In this document: in pieces, positions 48,818 to 56,413 of the stretch | How the letters are laid out: every line of letters begins with the position of its first letter | Numbering within the stretch: the first letter of the stretch is position 1 | From: CAWKGV01 sp963849305 | GTDB lineage: Bacteria; Pseudomonadota; Alphaproteobacteria; Acetobacterales; Acetobacteraceae | NCBI GenBank assembly: GCA_963849305.1 | Contig: CAWKGV010000019.1 | Span: 1-64,000, forward strand | Direction: 5' to 3' | DNA length: 64,000 bases | Notes under the pieces: generated by a model | The model's database searches: none | What the model was told of the DNA's origin: nothing | What the model saw: the letters and a program-made list of their open reading frames with translations, nothing else | Program-made: the position numbers and the translations under genes

Positions 48818-48935
48818 GTTCCCCCTCCCGGGCGCGTCGCTTCGCGGCAGCGGCTATTTGCCTTGTATGTGTGCACCTTACGCGGTTGGGCCGGCGGAGC
48901 TAGCCCCTCCCATCCATCGTGGGGGCGATCCAGCG

Positions 48936-49796
48936 TCAGCACGCGGTCGCGACAAAGCGGGTGCTGGGTGACACGAACTCATCCTGAGCGGCTACGGTCA
49001 GGATCTCGCGCGACCCAGATGCGGCAGTCCGGCGGAGCAGGCCGTGGATCGACGAACCGGCCCGCTCGAGCGCCGACGCCGCGCTGTTGGTGGCAAGGCG
49101 ATGATAAAGGAACAGTGCCGCGAGCGCGTCGCCGGCGCCGTTGACCTCGACGGGGAGCAGAGGCGTACGCAGGAGATGGAAGGCATCGCGTTCTGCGGTC
49201 AGCATGTCGATGGAGCCGGCGGGCGTCGCCTCCGTCCGAAGGCTGGTCAGCAGCACCGTGCGTGGACCAACGCCGTGCATCCGCCCGGCCAGGCGCGCGC
49301 ACGCGGCCTTCGCCCCATCCAAGGTCGCGCAGGAAATGCCGGTGAGCAGCTCCAGCTCGAAGCGGTTTGGCGTGGCGATGTCAGCTTGCGGCAAAGCGTG
49401 CTCGCACAGGAATTTGGCGACCCCCGGTCGAACATAAACCCCGCCGGGATCGTCGCCGATCACCGGGTCGCAGCAGTAGAGCGCGCGTGGGTTGGCTGCT
49501 CTCACCCTAGCGAGCGCGTGCAGGATCGCGTCGCCGATGCCCACGTCCCCTATGTATCCCGACAGCACCGCGTCGCAGCCGTCCAGCACGCCGCGCGCCT
49601 CGATCCCGTCGATCAGTGCGCGGATCGCCTCGCCGGTAAGCACTTGGCCTGTCCAATGCCCATAGCCGGTGTGGTTGGAAAACTGGACGGTGTTGACCGC
49701 CCAAACCTCGACGCCGAGCCGCTGGAGGGGAAAGACCGCGCTTGCGTTGCCGACATGCCCGTAGGCGACCCAGGACTGAATGGAGAGGACGTTCAC
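48936..49796 (-). CDS. pdxY: Pyridoxal kinase
   Basis: Phosphorylates pyridoxal in vitamin B6 salvage. The 286-residue ribokinase-fold protein starts VNVLSIQSWVAYGHVGNASA, has NTVQFSNHTGYGHWTGQVL, YCCDPVIGDDPGGVYVRPG and the anion-hole/catalytic VEVNGAGDALAALFLY (GAGD). The start is GTG at 49796; upstream frame is spurious. It lies 26 bases downstream of the SDR gene on the same strand. Confidence 0.93.
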   Translation of the reverse strand: MNVLSIQSWVAYGHVGNASAVFPLQRLGVEVWAVNTVQFSNHTGYGHWTGQVLTGEAIRALIDGIEARGVLDGCDAVLSGYIGDVGIGDAILHALARVRAANPRALYCCDPVIGDDPGGVYVRPGVAKFLCEHALPQADIATPNRFELELLTGISCATLDGAKAACARLAGRMHGVGPRTVLLTSLRTEATPAGSIDMLTAERDAFHLLRTPLLPVEVNGAGDALAALFLYHRLATNSAASALERAGSSIHGLLRRTAASGSREILTVAAQDEFVSPSTRFVATAC

Positions 49797-49822
49797 TCCC
49801 AGTGTTTCCGCGCCCTGTTCCG

Positions 49823-50587
49823 CTAGGCAGTTCGCCCGCCATCCACCGGCACCAGAATGCCGGTGATGAAATCCGAAGTGTCCTCGGCGAGCCAGACACA
49901 AACATTGGCGATGTCGGCCGGGGTGCTCATGCGGCCGAGCGGGATCGTGGCTAGGAACCGCTCGCGCGTCTCGGGCGTGTCCGGGCCCCCCATGAACTCC
50001 GTGAGCAACCCGGTGGCGCCGATCACCGGGCAAATCGAGTTCACCCGGATGTTTTCGGGTGCCAGTTCCAGCGCCATTGCCTGGGTAATAATGTTCACCG
50101 CGCCCTTGCTGCCGTTGTACCAGACTAGGCCCGGGCGAGGGCTGATCCCGGCGGTGCTGCCAATGTTGATGATCGAGCCGCCGCGCCGGCCGTCGTCGCG
50201 CGCCCGGCGAAGCACTGGCACGGCCGCTTGGGCCATCCAGTAGATCGATTTCACGTTCACCGCGTACACGCGGTCAAACGTCGCCTCGTCCACCTCCAGC
50301 ATCGGCCGGTTGCGATGCGTCGTTCCGGCATTGTTCACTACAATGTCCAGGCCGCCGAAGGCCTCGAGGGTCGCATCGACAATTCTCTGGACATCAGGGC
50401 CTAGGCTCACATCACCGCTGACCGCGATTGCACTGCCGCCGATCTCGCCGGCGACCCGCTCCGCCCCCGCCTGATTCATGTCCGCCACCGTTACCCGGGC
50501 CCCCTCGTCGGCGAAGCGACGGGCAATGCCCTCGCCGAAGCCGCTTGCCGCGCCTGTGATGATCGCGATCTTGCCTTCCAGTCGCAT
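49823..50587 (-). CDS. Short-chain dehydrogenase/reductase (FabG-like)
   Basis: A classical SDR of 254 residues: cofactor motif ITGAASGFGEGIARRF, NNAG-type VVNNAGTTHRNRP, catalytic Ser in INIGSTAGISPRP and YNGSKGAVN (YxxxK). The Asp in VTVADMNQ favours NAD(H). Typical annotations are glucose 1-dehydrogenase or 3-oxoacyl reductase-like; the true substrate is unknown. The gene is followed closely by pdxY. Confidence 0.9.
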   Translation of the reverse strand: MRLEGKIAIITGAASGFGEGIARRFADEGARVTVADMNQAGAERVAGEIGGSAIAVSGDVSLGPDVQRIVDATLEAFGGLDIVVNNAGTTHRNRPMLEVDEATFDRVYAVNVKSIYWMAQAAVPVLRRARDDGRRGGSIINIGSTAGISPRPGLVWYNGSKGAVNIITQAMALELAPENIRVNSICPVIGATGLLTEFMGGPDTPETRERFLATIPLGRMSTPADIANVCVWLAEDTSDFITGILVPVDGGRTA

Positions 50588-50832
50588 CGTCTCACCTCCC
50601 GCGCGTTATGCCCGCGCGGAGCGACGCTAAGGGCCCGTCCGTCTCGTCGCAACCAGGGGAGTGCCATGCCGACGCCGCTGCTGTTCCAGCCCGTCACGTG
50701 CTCGCGCGTGCGCTGCTCGCGACCCGGCCCGGCCCCTGCGCGCGGCCAAGGCGTTGCGCGACCCGGGCTGCCTCCCAATACAGTGGGCGCGCCTATGATG
50801 CCGGCGGCCCCCTCGTTCATGGAGAGAATAGA

Positions 50833-51285
50833 ATGATACGTTCGGTTTCGCGTGCCGCTTCCACTCTGCTGCTGGCGGGACTGTTGGCGGGCGGTGCCGC
50901 CACGGCCGCTGTCGCGCAAACTCACGAACCCACGGCCGAACGGATGTTCCGCCAGCGTTTGGCAATAATGCATGACCGGCTGAACATCACGCGCGGCCAA
51001 GAGCCGGCATGGGACCGGTTCGCTCGGATGTCCATGCAGGTTGCCGTCAAGCTCGACCAGGAAAACAGCGAACAGGCGGCGCGGCTTCGGACCATGGATG
51101 CGGTGCAGACGCTGCAACTATTCGCCGATAAGCAGACGGACCAAGCAAAGCAATTGCAAAGCCTCGTGCCCAGTCTTTCGGAACTCTACAGCCAGCTTGC
51201 GCCGCGGCAGCGCCAGATAGCAGACCAGATGTTCCGAAGTTATGCGGAGCGCGTCGAGACGCGACCTCAGATTTCGGCGCGCTGA
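50833..51285 (+). CDS. Spy/CpxP-like periplasmic protein (copy 2)
   Basis: A 150-residue exported protein: signal peptide (STLLLAGLLAGGAATAAVAQ) and an all-helical LTXXQ-type domain (RQRLAIMHDRLNITRGQEPA, LYSQLAPRQRQIADQMFRSY). The two motifs align one-to-one with the neighbour at 51338 and the gene at 37351. GGAGAG precedes the ATG. It probably acts as a periplasmic chaperone or stress-response protein; this is inferred from the family. Confidence 0.8.
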   Translation: MIRSVSRAASTLLLAGLLAGGAATAAVAQTHEPTAERMFRQRLAIMHDRLNITRGQEPAWDRFARMSMQVAVKLDQENSEQAARLRTMDAVQTLQLFADKQTDQAKQLQSLVPSLSELYSQLAPRQRQIADQMFRSYAERVETRPQISAR

Positions 51286-51337
51286 GCACGCCATGTTCAG
51301 CCGCGTATAGTCCCCTGCCACCACGGAGAGGTCACAC

Positions 51338-51817
51338 ATGAAACGGTCCCCTACCGCCCGCTCACTTCCCGTTCTGCTGCTATCGGGCCTGCTCGCTGGC
51401 GTCTTTGGCGTTCCGGCATTCGCCCAAAACAACAACTCCGGCGCCGACCACGGCCCGCCCATGACGATCCAGCAGATGGCCCAGCAGCGCCTGTCGAGCA
51501 TGCAAGAGCGCCTGAACATCACGCCGAACGAGCGATCCGCCTGGGATCAGTTCGCTCAGGTCTCGATGCAGAATGCCACCCAAGCCGATCAAACATACCG
51601 ACAGCGGGCGGAGTCGGTGCCGAACATGAACGCGGCACAGAACCTCAGATCTTTCGCCAACATCCAGCGCCAGCAGGCGAGAGACATGGAGCGCCTGTCA
51701 TCCGCCTTCGATGCCCTTTACAGCCAGCTCTCTCCCCAGCAGCGGCAAACGGCGGACCAGATGTTCCGCGACTATGCCCAGCGCGCCGCGGAGCAGCGTC
51801 AAGCGCCCCGACGCTGA
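51338..51817 (+). CDS. Spy/CpxP-like periplasmic protein (copy 3)
   Basis: A 159-residue paralogue of the preceding gene, 52 bases downstream, with a signal peptide (LPVLLLSGLLAGVFGVPAFAQ split over the cleavage site), SSMQERLNITPNERSAWDQF and LYSQLSPQQRQTADQMFRDY. The close match between copies 2 and 3 suggests tandem duplication. A GGAGAGG lies nine bases before the ATG. Confidence 0.8.
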   Translation: MKRSPTARSLPVLLLSGLLAGVFGVPAFAQNNNSGADHGPPMTIQQMAQQRLSSMQERLNITPNERSAWDQFAQVSMQNATQADQTYRQRAESVPNMNAAQNLRSFANIQRQQARDMERLSSAFDALYSQLSPQQRQTADQMFRDYAQRAAEQRQAPRR

Positions 51818-51960
51818 GCCCGCCCGCCCGCGCGGCGCGGCTCAAGGCTGGCTCGGCGCCGCGCCGGCTCTTGCGGCTTCCACCATGTCGCGGGGGGCGG
51901 TATAGGCACGGCCTCGCGGGGCCGGTCGGCATCGGTCGCGCCATCAGGAGCAGCGCCATA

Positions 51961-52185
51961 ATGAAGTCCGGCATCCATCCCGACTATCACGAGATCAATG
52001 TCGTCATGACCGACGGCACGCAGTTCAAGACCCGGTCGTGCTACGGCAAGCCCGGCGATTCGCTACGTCTCGATATCGATTCCAAGTCCCACCCCGCCTG
52101 GACCGGCCAGCAGCGCATCATCGACACGGGTGGGCAGGTGGCGAAATTCAACAAGAAATTCGCCGGCTTGGGGATCAAGAAGTAG
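51961..52185 (+). CDS. rpmE: 50S ribosomal protein L31 (zinc-free form)
   Basis: L31 sits at the central protuberance bridging the subunits. The 74-residue product has the family frame (MKSGIHPDYHEINVVMTDGT, HPAWTGQQRIIDTGGQVAKF). The CxxC zinc ligands of the E. coli form are absent; only one Cys remains (TRSCYG), so this is the C-minus type common in alphaproteobacteria. It is followed by a perfect seven-pair GC hairpin at 52186-52202. Confidence 0.95.
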   Translation: MKSGIHPDYHEINVVMTDGTQFKTRSCYGKPGDSLRLDIDSKSHPAWTGQQRIIDTGGQVAKFNKKFAGLGIKK

Positions 52186-52334
52186 CGGCCGGCTGCCGGC
52201 CGGCGGGGTTGAAACGGCGTCCGCGCTCGCTAAATCTTGCGTGTCCGGGGCGCCCATACGGGGCTCCGGGGACTGGACAGGGCCTGCCCAACGGGAGGCT
52301 CCGATTGGCAACCTTGCTGTAGCAGGAGGTTTTC
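52186..52334 (+). promoter_or_regulatory. ROSE-like RNA thermometer in the hsp20 leader
   Basis: The 149-base leader ends in TTGCT (52314-52318) facing AGGAG of the Shine-Dalgarno AGGAGG (52324-52329), five bases before the GTG start. TTGCT pairing to AGGAG with a G-G mismatch is the hallmark of ROSE elements, which hide the ribosome site at low temperature. Further GC-rich hairpins lie upstream, as in the Rfam family. The 5' end is approximate. Confidence 0.7.
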
Positions 52335-52829
52335 GTGACGACACTCGACTTTGCCCCTTTGTTTCGTACCGCGATCGGTTTCGATCGGCTCGCCCGATTG
52401 ATGGATAGCGCCGCCGCGACCGCAGACGGTCCGACCTACCCGCCTTACAATATCGAGAAGACTGGCGAGGATACTTACCGCCTCACGATGGCGGTTGCCG
52501 GTTTCCGGCCCGAAGATCTTGAGGTGGTCGTGAAGGAGAACACCCTGGTCGTTTCCGGCCGGGTGAATCAGAACGCGCCGAAGTCCGAGACTTTGTATCG
52601 TGGCATCGCTGGGCGCGCTTTTGAGCGCCGATTCGTGCTCGCCGACCATATCGTGGTCGAGGGTGCCGAACTCCAGAACGGCCTGTTGCATGTTACGGTG
52701 AAGCGCGTGGTGCCCGAGGCGTTGAAGCCGCGCCGCATCGCGATCGGCTCGGCAGCGCCGCAGACGCAGGCGCAGGCGCAGGCGCAGATCGCCAACGACG
52801 TGGAGACAAGCACCGCCAAAGCGGCTTAA
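52335..52829 (+). CDS. Small heat-shock protein, Hsp20/IbpA family
   Basis: An ATP-independent holdase that binds unfolding proteins. The 164-residue product begins TTLDFAPLFRTAIGFDRL, has the alpha-crystallin domain (PPYNIEKTGEDTYRLTMAVA, LVVSGRVNQ, FERRFVLADHIVVEGAEL, GLLHVTVKR) and a C-terminal PRRIAI motif matching the I-x-I anchor. The tail includes a QAQAQAQ stretch from a short base repeat. The start is GTG with a strong AGGAGG; heat control by the ROSE-like leader is expected. Confidence 0.93.
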   Translation: MTTLDFAPLFRTAIGFDRLARLMDSAAATADGPTYPPYNIEKTGEDTYRLTMAVAGFRPEDLEVVVKENTLVVSGRVNQNAPKSETLYRGIAGRAFERRFVLADHIVVEGAELQNGLLHVTVKRVVPEALKPRRIAIGSAAPQTQAQAQAQIANDVETSTAKAA

Positions 52830-52875
52830 TTTCACATCGCGAAGGCGCTGTAGCTGCTCAGCCGAACGACGATAG

Positions 52876-52899
52876 GGGGCCGGGTCTCCGGCCCCTTGT
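52876..52899 (+). terminator. Terminator-like hairpin after hsp20
   Basis: GGGGCCGG, loop GTCT, CCGGCCCC: eight perfect pairs followed by TTGT. The T-run is weak, but the position between hsp20 and the next gene is right. Confidence 0.65.
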
Positions 52900-52928
52900 C
52901 ATGTACTCTCCCGCCTGGAGGATGAGCG

Positions 52929-53792
52929 GTGCCGCACCTGCTGGTTTTCGGGCTCGGCTACACCGGCACAGCAGTTGCCCGCGCGGCGCTGCGGGCGGGA
53001 TGCGCCGTGACCGGTACCGCGCGCGGAACCGCCTTGCTGCCCGAGGATGGCATCACCCGTGTCGCGCCCGGCGATATCGGTGTCGTGCTCGGTGCGGCGA
53101 CGCACCTCCTGGTGACCGCGCCGCCCGGCGCCGAGGGCGATCCCATGCTGACGCTTGCGCGGCAGCAGGTCGAAGCTGCCCCGATGCTCGGCTGGGTCGG
53201 CTATCTCTCCACCACTGGGGTGTATGGCGACCGTGCCGGCGGGTGGGTGGATGAGCAGGCGATGACCGCGCCGGGCTCCGAGCGGACGCGACGGCGCGTG
53301 ACCGCCGAAGCCGAGTGGGCGCGAATGGCCGACTGCCGCGCCGTCGCCCTGTTCCGAGTGGCGGGAATCTATGGACCCGGCCGTTCGGCCTTCGATGAGC
53401 TGCGTGCAGGGCGCGCGCGCCGCGTGGTCAAGCCTGGCCACGCCTTTAGCCGCATCCATCGCGACGACATCGCGCGCGCCGTATTGGCTGCCATGGCGAA
53501 AGTGCGGGGTCCGGGGCTGCGTGTGTTCAACCTGGCCGACGACGAGCCGGCCGAGAGCGCGGCGGTGATCGAGGAGGCGGCGCGCCTGCTCGGCCTGCCC
53601 GCACCCCCAGCCGTTCCGTTCGGGGAGGCGTGGGCGGCCATGAGCCCGATGGCCCGCTCGTTCTGGGCGGAGGATCGGAAGGTGAGCAGCCGCGCGACCC
53701 GGGCGGCGCTCGGCCTCTCCTGGCGCTATCCCAGCTATCGGGAGGGGCTACGCGCCATTCTGAACGAGGAGAGGGGTGAGAGTTCGCTCTAG
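52929..53792 (+). CDS. NAD(P)-binding sugar epimerase-like protein (YeeZ-like)
   Basis: A 287-residue atypical SDR with GLGYTGTAVARAALRAG in place of the usual GxxGxxG, a conserved GYLSTTGVYGDRAGGWVDE and FRVAGIYGPGRSAFDEL followed by FSRIHRDDIARA. These mark the YeeZ/atypical-epimerase group, of unknown substrate. The start is GTG with GGAGGATG upstream. Its 3' end overlaps the convergent hydrolase by 45 bases. Confidence 0.8.
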   Translation: MPHLLVFGLGYTGTAVARAALRAGCAVTGTARGTALLPEDGITRVAPGDIGVVLGAATHLLVTAPPGAEGDPMLTLARQQVEAAPMLGWVGYLSTTGVYGDRAGGWVDEQAMTAPGSERTRRRVTAEAEWARMADCRAVALFRVAGIYGPGRSAFDELRAGRARRVVKPGHAFSRIHRDDIARAVLAAMAKVRGPGLRVFNLADDEPAESAAVIEEAARLLGLPAPPAVPFGEAWAAMSPMARSFWAEDRKVSSRATRAALGLSWRYPSYREGLRAILNEERGESSL

Positions 53793-54503
53793 CAAGGCCA
53801 GGTCTTGCGGCCGGGACAGCCGGTGGTCGCCGTCCTTCACCAAAGTCACATGCACATCGGGGCCGGTGAGCCGCTCGGCGATGCGGAGCGCCGTCTCCCA
53901 GGGCACGTCGGGGTCACGCTGTCCGTGCAGCAGCCGCACCGGGCAGTCGAGCGGAATCGGTGCGCGGAGCAGCAGGTGCCGGCGGCCATCCTCGATCAGC
54001 TTGCGGGTGATGGGGTAGGGGTCGCCGTACTGGCTCGGGATATACAGCACGCCGTCGTGCAGCAGGGTGTCGCGCTCGGCGGGCGCCATCGCCTGCCACA
54101 TCAAGGTCTCGGTGAAGTCGGGGGCGGCGGCGATTCCGACGAGCCCGGCGATCCGGTCGCGCCGCGCGCGTGCGGCGAGCAGCGCGATCCAGCCGCCCAT
54201 CGACGAGCCGACCAGCACCAGCGGACCTCGGGTGAGGTGGTCGATCGCGGCGAGCGCGTCCTCGGTCCAGAGTCCGATCGTGCCGTCCTCGAACCGCCCG
54301 CCGCTCGCCCCGTGCCCCGAGTAGTCGAGCCGCAGCATGGCCTGGCCACGCGTCGCGCAGAACTGGGCGAGGTGAGTGGCCTTATCGCCGGTCATGTCGC
54401 TGCGGAAGCCGGGCAGGAAGACGACAACGGGGGCACGGCCCTCGGCCTTGTCATAGGCGAGGGCGATGCCGTCGCCGCGGTCGAGCCGGTGCTCAGGTGG
54501 CAT
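53748..54503 (-). CDS. Alpha/beta hydrolase
   Basis: A 251-residue serine hydrolase: VVVFLPGFRSDMTGDKATHL (oxyanion region), the nucleophile elbow LVGSSMGGWIALLAA, an Asp in LLHGQRDPDVPWE and a His in KDGDHRLSRPQDL. The form is like the palmitoyl-protein thioesterase ABHD10 group common in alphaproteobacteria. The start MPPEHRLDRGDG is chosen over a longer frame. It lies 28 bases downstream of ccdB on the same strand. Confidence 0.85.
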   Translation of the reverse strand: MPPEHRLDRGDGIALAYDKAEGRAPVVVFLPGFRSDMTGDKATHLAQFCATRGQAMLRLDYSGHGASGGRFEDGTIGLWTEDALAAIDHLTRGPLVLVGSSMGGWIALLAARARRDRIAGLVGIAAAPDFTETLMWQAMAPAERDTLLHDGVLYIPSQYGDPYPITRKLIEDGRRHLLLRAPIPLDCPVRLLHGQRDPDVPWETALRIAERLTGPDVHVTLVKDGDHRLSRPQDLALLERTLTPLLVQNGA

Positions 54504-54531
54504 TGTCCATTCCGGTGGGAGGTGGGGCCAT

Positions 54532-54842
54532 TCAGATGCCGAGGAACAGCCAATCGAGTGCCCGCGTGAGATCGTCGCGGTATGCGCGCAGCGATCCGAC
54601 AGGTTTGCGGACATGTGCTTTGATAACCGTGCCGATCAACGGGAGCACCACCAGGAGATCGCGCCCATCGTGGCGCACGAGCGGCAAGGCACGATTGGCC
54701 GGTCCGGCGAGCGGCGGCACGTTCTGTCCAACTGGGGCGACGAGCCGCGTTGCGCCCTCCGCGATGTCGGCCTGCATCACGACGACGAATGGAAATGCCT
54801 TACGCCCACGTCGCTAGGATTCGGATATAGCTCATGCTGCAT
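54532..54842 (-). pseudogene. ccdB: CcdB-family toxin, frame-broken near its N-terminus
   Basis: CcdB poisons DNA gyrase. From ATG at 54842 the peptide starts MQHELYPNPSDVG in the manner of CcdB (…YxNP); then the frame changes near 54805-54815 and continues as FPFVVVMQADIAEGATRLVA to the family C-terminus RALDWLFLGI. The repaired length is about 102 residues, the normal size. The break equals two extra bases or one loss; a GGG run in GTGGGCG is the likely place. The ATG overlaps the ccdA stop by 11 bases, the usual toxin-antitoxin arrangement. The toxin may be truly dead or only miscalled. Confidence 0.72.
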
Positions 54843-55122
54843 CGTCGGCATCGTCGGCATCGTCGGGCGGAGCCTCGTCGCTGGTCCAGTCGTCGAATGG
54901 CTTGCCGTGGATAGCGACGTATGCATCCACTCGCTTCATCGCGTCATGCAACTCGGTCTTGATCCTTTCCCGTTCGACTTCGGTGAATGCCTTTGCAATC
55001 GCCTCCTCGGCCGTGCGGGAGATGTTGATGCCCGCCTCACTCGCCTTGGATGCGAGGTCGGTGTTGATCGTGATGCTCACAGTCTTGCGGCGGGCGTTCG
55101 GATCGTAGAGCGGCGTGCGCAT
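54832..55122 (-). CDS. ccdA: CcdA-family antitoxin
   Basis: A 96-residue antitoxin whose N-terminus (MRTPLYDPNARRKTVSITIN) matches the ribbon-helix-helix DNA-binding part of CcdA, followed by ISRTAEEAIAKAFTEVERER and the toxin-binding tail AIHGKPFDDWTSDEA. It ends with an acidic DDADDADDAA run from a short repeat. CcdA usually autoregulates the operon as a complex with the toxin. It lies upstream of and overlaps ccdB. Confidence 0.85.
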   Translation of the reverse strand: MRTPLYDPNARRKTVSITINTDLASKASEAGINISRTAEEAIAKAFTEVERERIKTELHDAMKRVDAYVAIHGKPFDDWTSDEAPPDDADDADDAA

Positions 55123-55202
55123 GGGCATTCCACGAGTCTTTATGCACGGATCAAAATGCACCTGTGAAGCCATTCCCGGCAAGTGCGCGATATACGGCGG
55201 TT

Positions 55203-56372
55203 ATGATAGCGCCACCCGCAGTCCTCCAAGTCCTGCCTTTGCTGGATACCGGCGGCGTCGAGCGCGGGACGGTCGAGATCGCCGAGGCGCTGGCCCGAGA
55301 GGGTTGGACCGCGCTGGTGGCGAGCGCGGGCGGCCGAATGGTCCGCGATGTCGAGCGTGTCGGTGGACGGCACATCGCGCTGCCGCTCGCGACGAAGAAT
55401 CCGGGGGCTATCCTGCGCAACGCCAGCCGGCTCGCGGCGCTCATCCGCGCCGAGCAGGTGGCGATCATACACGCGCGTTCGCGAGCGCCCGCGTGGTCGG
55501 CCTTGCTCGCCGCGAGGCGCACTGGGGCCCATTTCGTCACCACGTATCATGGCGCATATGGCGAAGACCTGCCGTTCAAGCGGCTTTATAACTCCGTGAT
55601 GGCGCGCGGCGAGCGGGTGATCGCCGCCAGCCACTTCGTTGCCGGTCTGATCGGCTCCCGACACGGGGTCGTTCCGGCCCGCATCCGGGTGATCCCGCGC
55701 GGGATCGACCCCGCGCGGTTCGATCCGGCCTCGGTCGTGCCTGACCGTGTTGCCCGGCTGGCGCGCGCCTGGATGCTGCCGGCCGGCACGCCCGTGGTGC
55801 TGATGCCGGGCCGGCTCACCGGCTGGAAAGGGCAAAAGGTACTGATCGAGGCGGTGGCGCGACTCCGGACGGGCGACGTTCATTGCGTGCTGGTGGGCTC
55901 CGACCAAGGGCGCGCGCGCTACACGGAGAGCCTACGCCGGCTCGCGGCCGCCCGCGGCGTTGCCGCCCGCGTGCGGCTTCCCGGCGAGTGCGACGACATG
56001 CCGGCGGCGCTGCTGCTGGCCGACGTGGTCGTCCACGCCTCCACCGAGCCCGAGGCGTTCGGCCGGGTAGTGATCGAGGCGCAGGCGATGGAACGGCCGG
56101 TGATCGCGTCGGATCTCGGCGGCCCGGTGGAGATGGTGGAGCACGGCGTTACCGGCTGGCGCGTGCCGCCGGGAGACCCCGCGGCGCTCGCCGCTGCGAT
56201 CGACCGCGTGCTCGCCCTGCCTGAGCCCGAGCGGCGTGCCGTCGGCACGCATGCGCGCGCGGCTGTGCTGGGACGTTGCACCACGCGCGCCATGCAGGAG
56301 GCCACGCTTGCGGTTTACCGCGAGTTACTAGGCGGACCCGCGCCCGCCGGGGTTGCGGCGGGGCATGGCTGA
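55203..56372 (+). CDS. GT4-family glycosyltransferase
   Basis: A 389-residue GT-B glycosyltransferase: N-terminal acceptor domain with LQVLPLLDTGGVERGTVEIA, C-terminal nucleotide-sugar domain with VVLMPGRLTGWKGQKVLIEA and the E-x7-E motif TEPEAFGRVVIEAQAMERPV. It likely adds a sugar to a lipid-linked or surface glycan. It stands apart from the two glycan blocks, between the ccdAB operon (divergent) and thrS. ATG at 55203 is used. Confidence 0.9.
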   Translation: MIAPPAVLQVLPLLDTGGVERGTVEIAEALAREGWTALVASAGGRMVRDVERVGGRHIALPLATKNPGAILRNASRLAALIRAEQVAIIHARSRAPAWSALLAARRTGAHFVTTYHGAYGEDLPFKRLYNSVMARGERVIAASHFVAGLIGSRHGVVPARIRVIPRGIDPARFDPASVVPDRVARLARAWMLPAGTPVVLMPGRLTGWKGQKVLIEAVARLRTGDVHCVLVGSDQGRARYTESLRRLAAARGVAARVRLPGECDDMPAALLLADVVVHASTEPEAFGRVVIEAQAMERPVIASDLGGPVEMVEHGVTGWRVPPGDPAALAAAIDRVLALPEPERRAVGTHARAAVLGRCTTRAMQEATLAVYRELLGGPAPAGVAAGHG

Positions 56373-56413
56373 CGCCATAGAACCGACGCCGTACATCCAG
56401 GAGCCTCCGGCCC

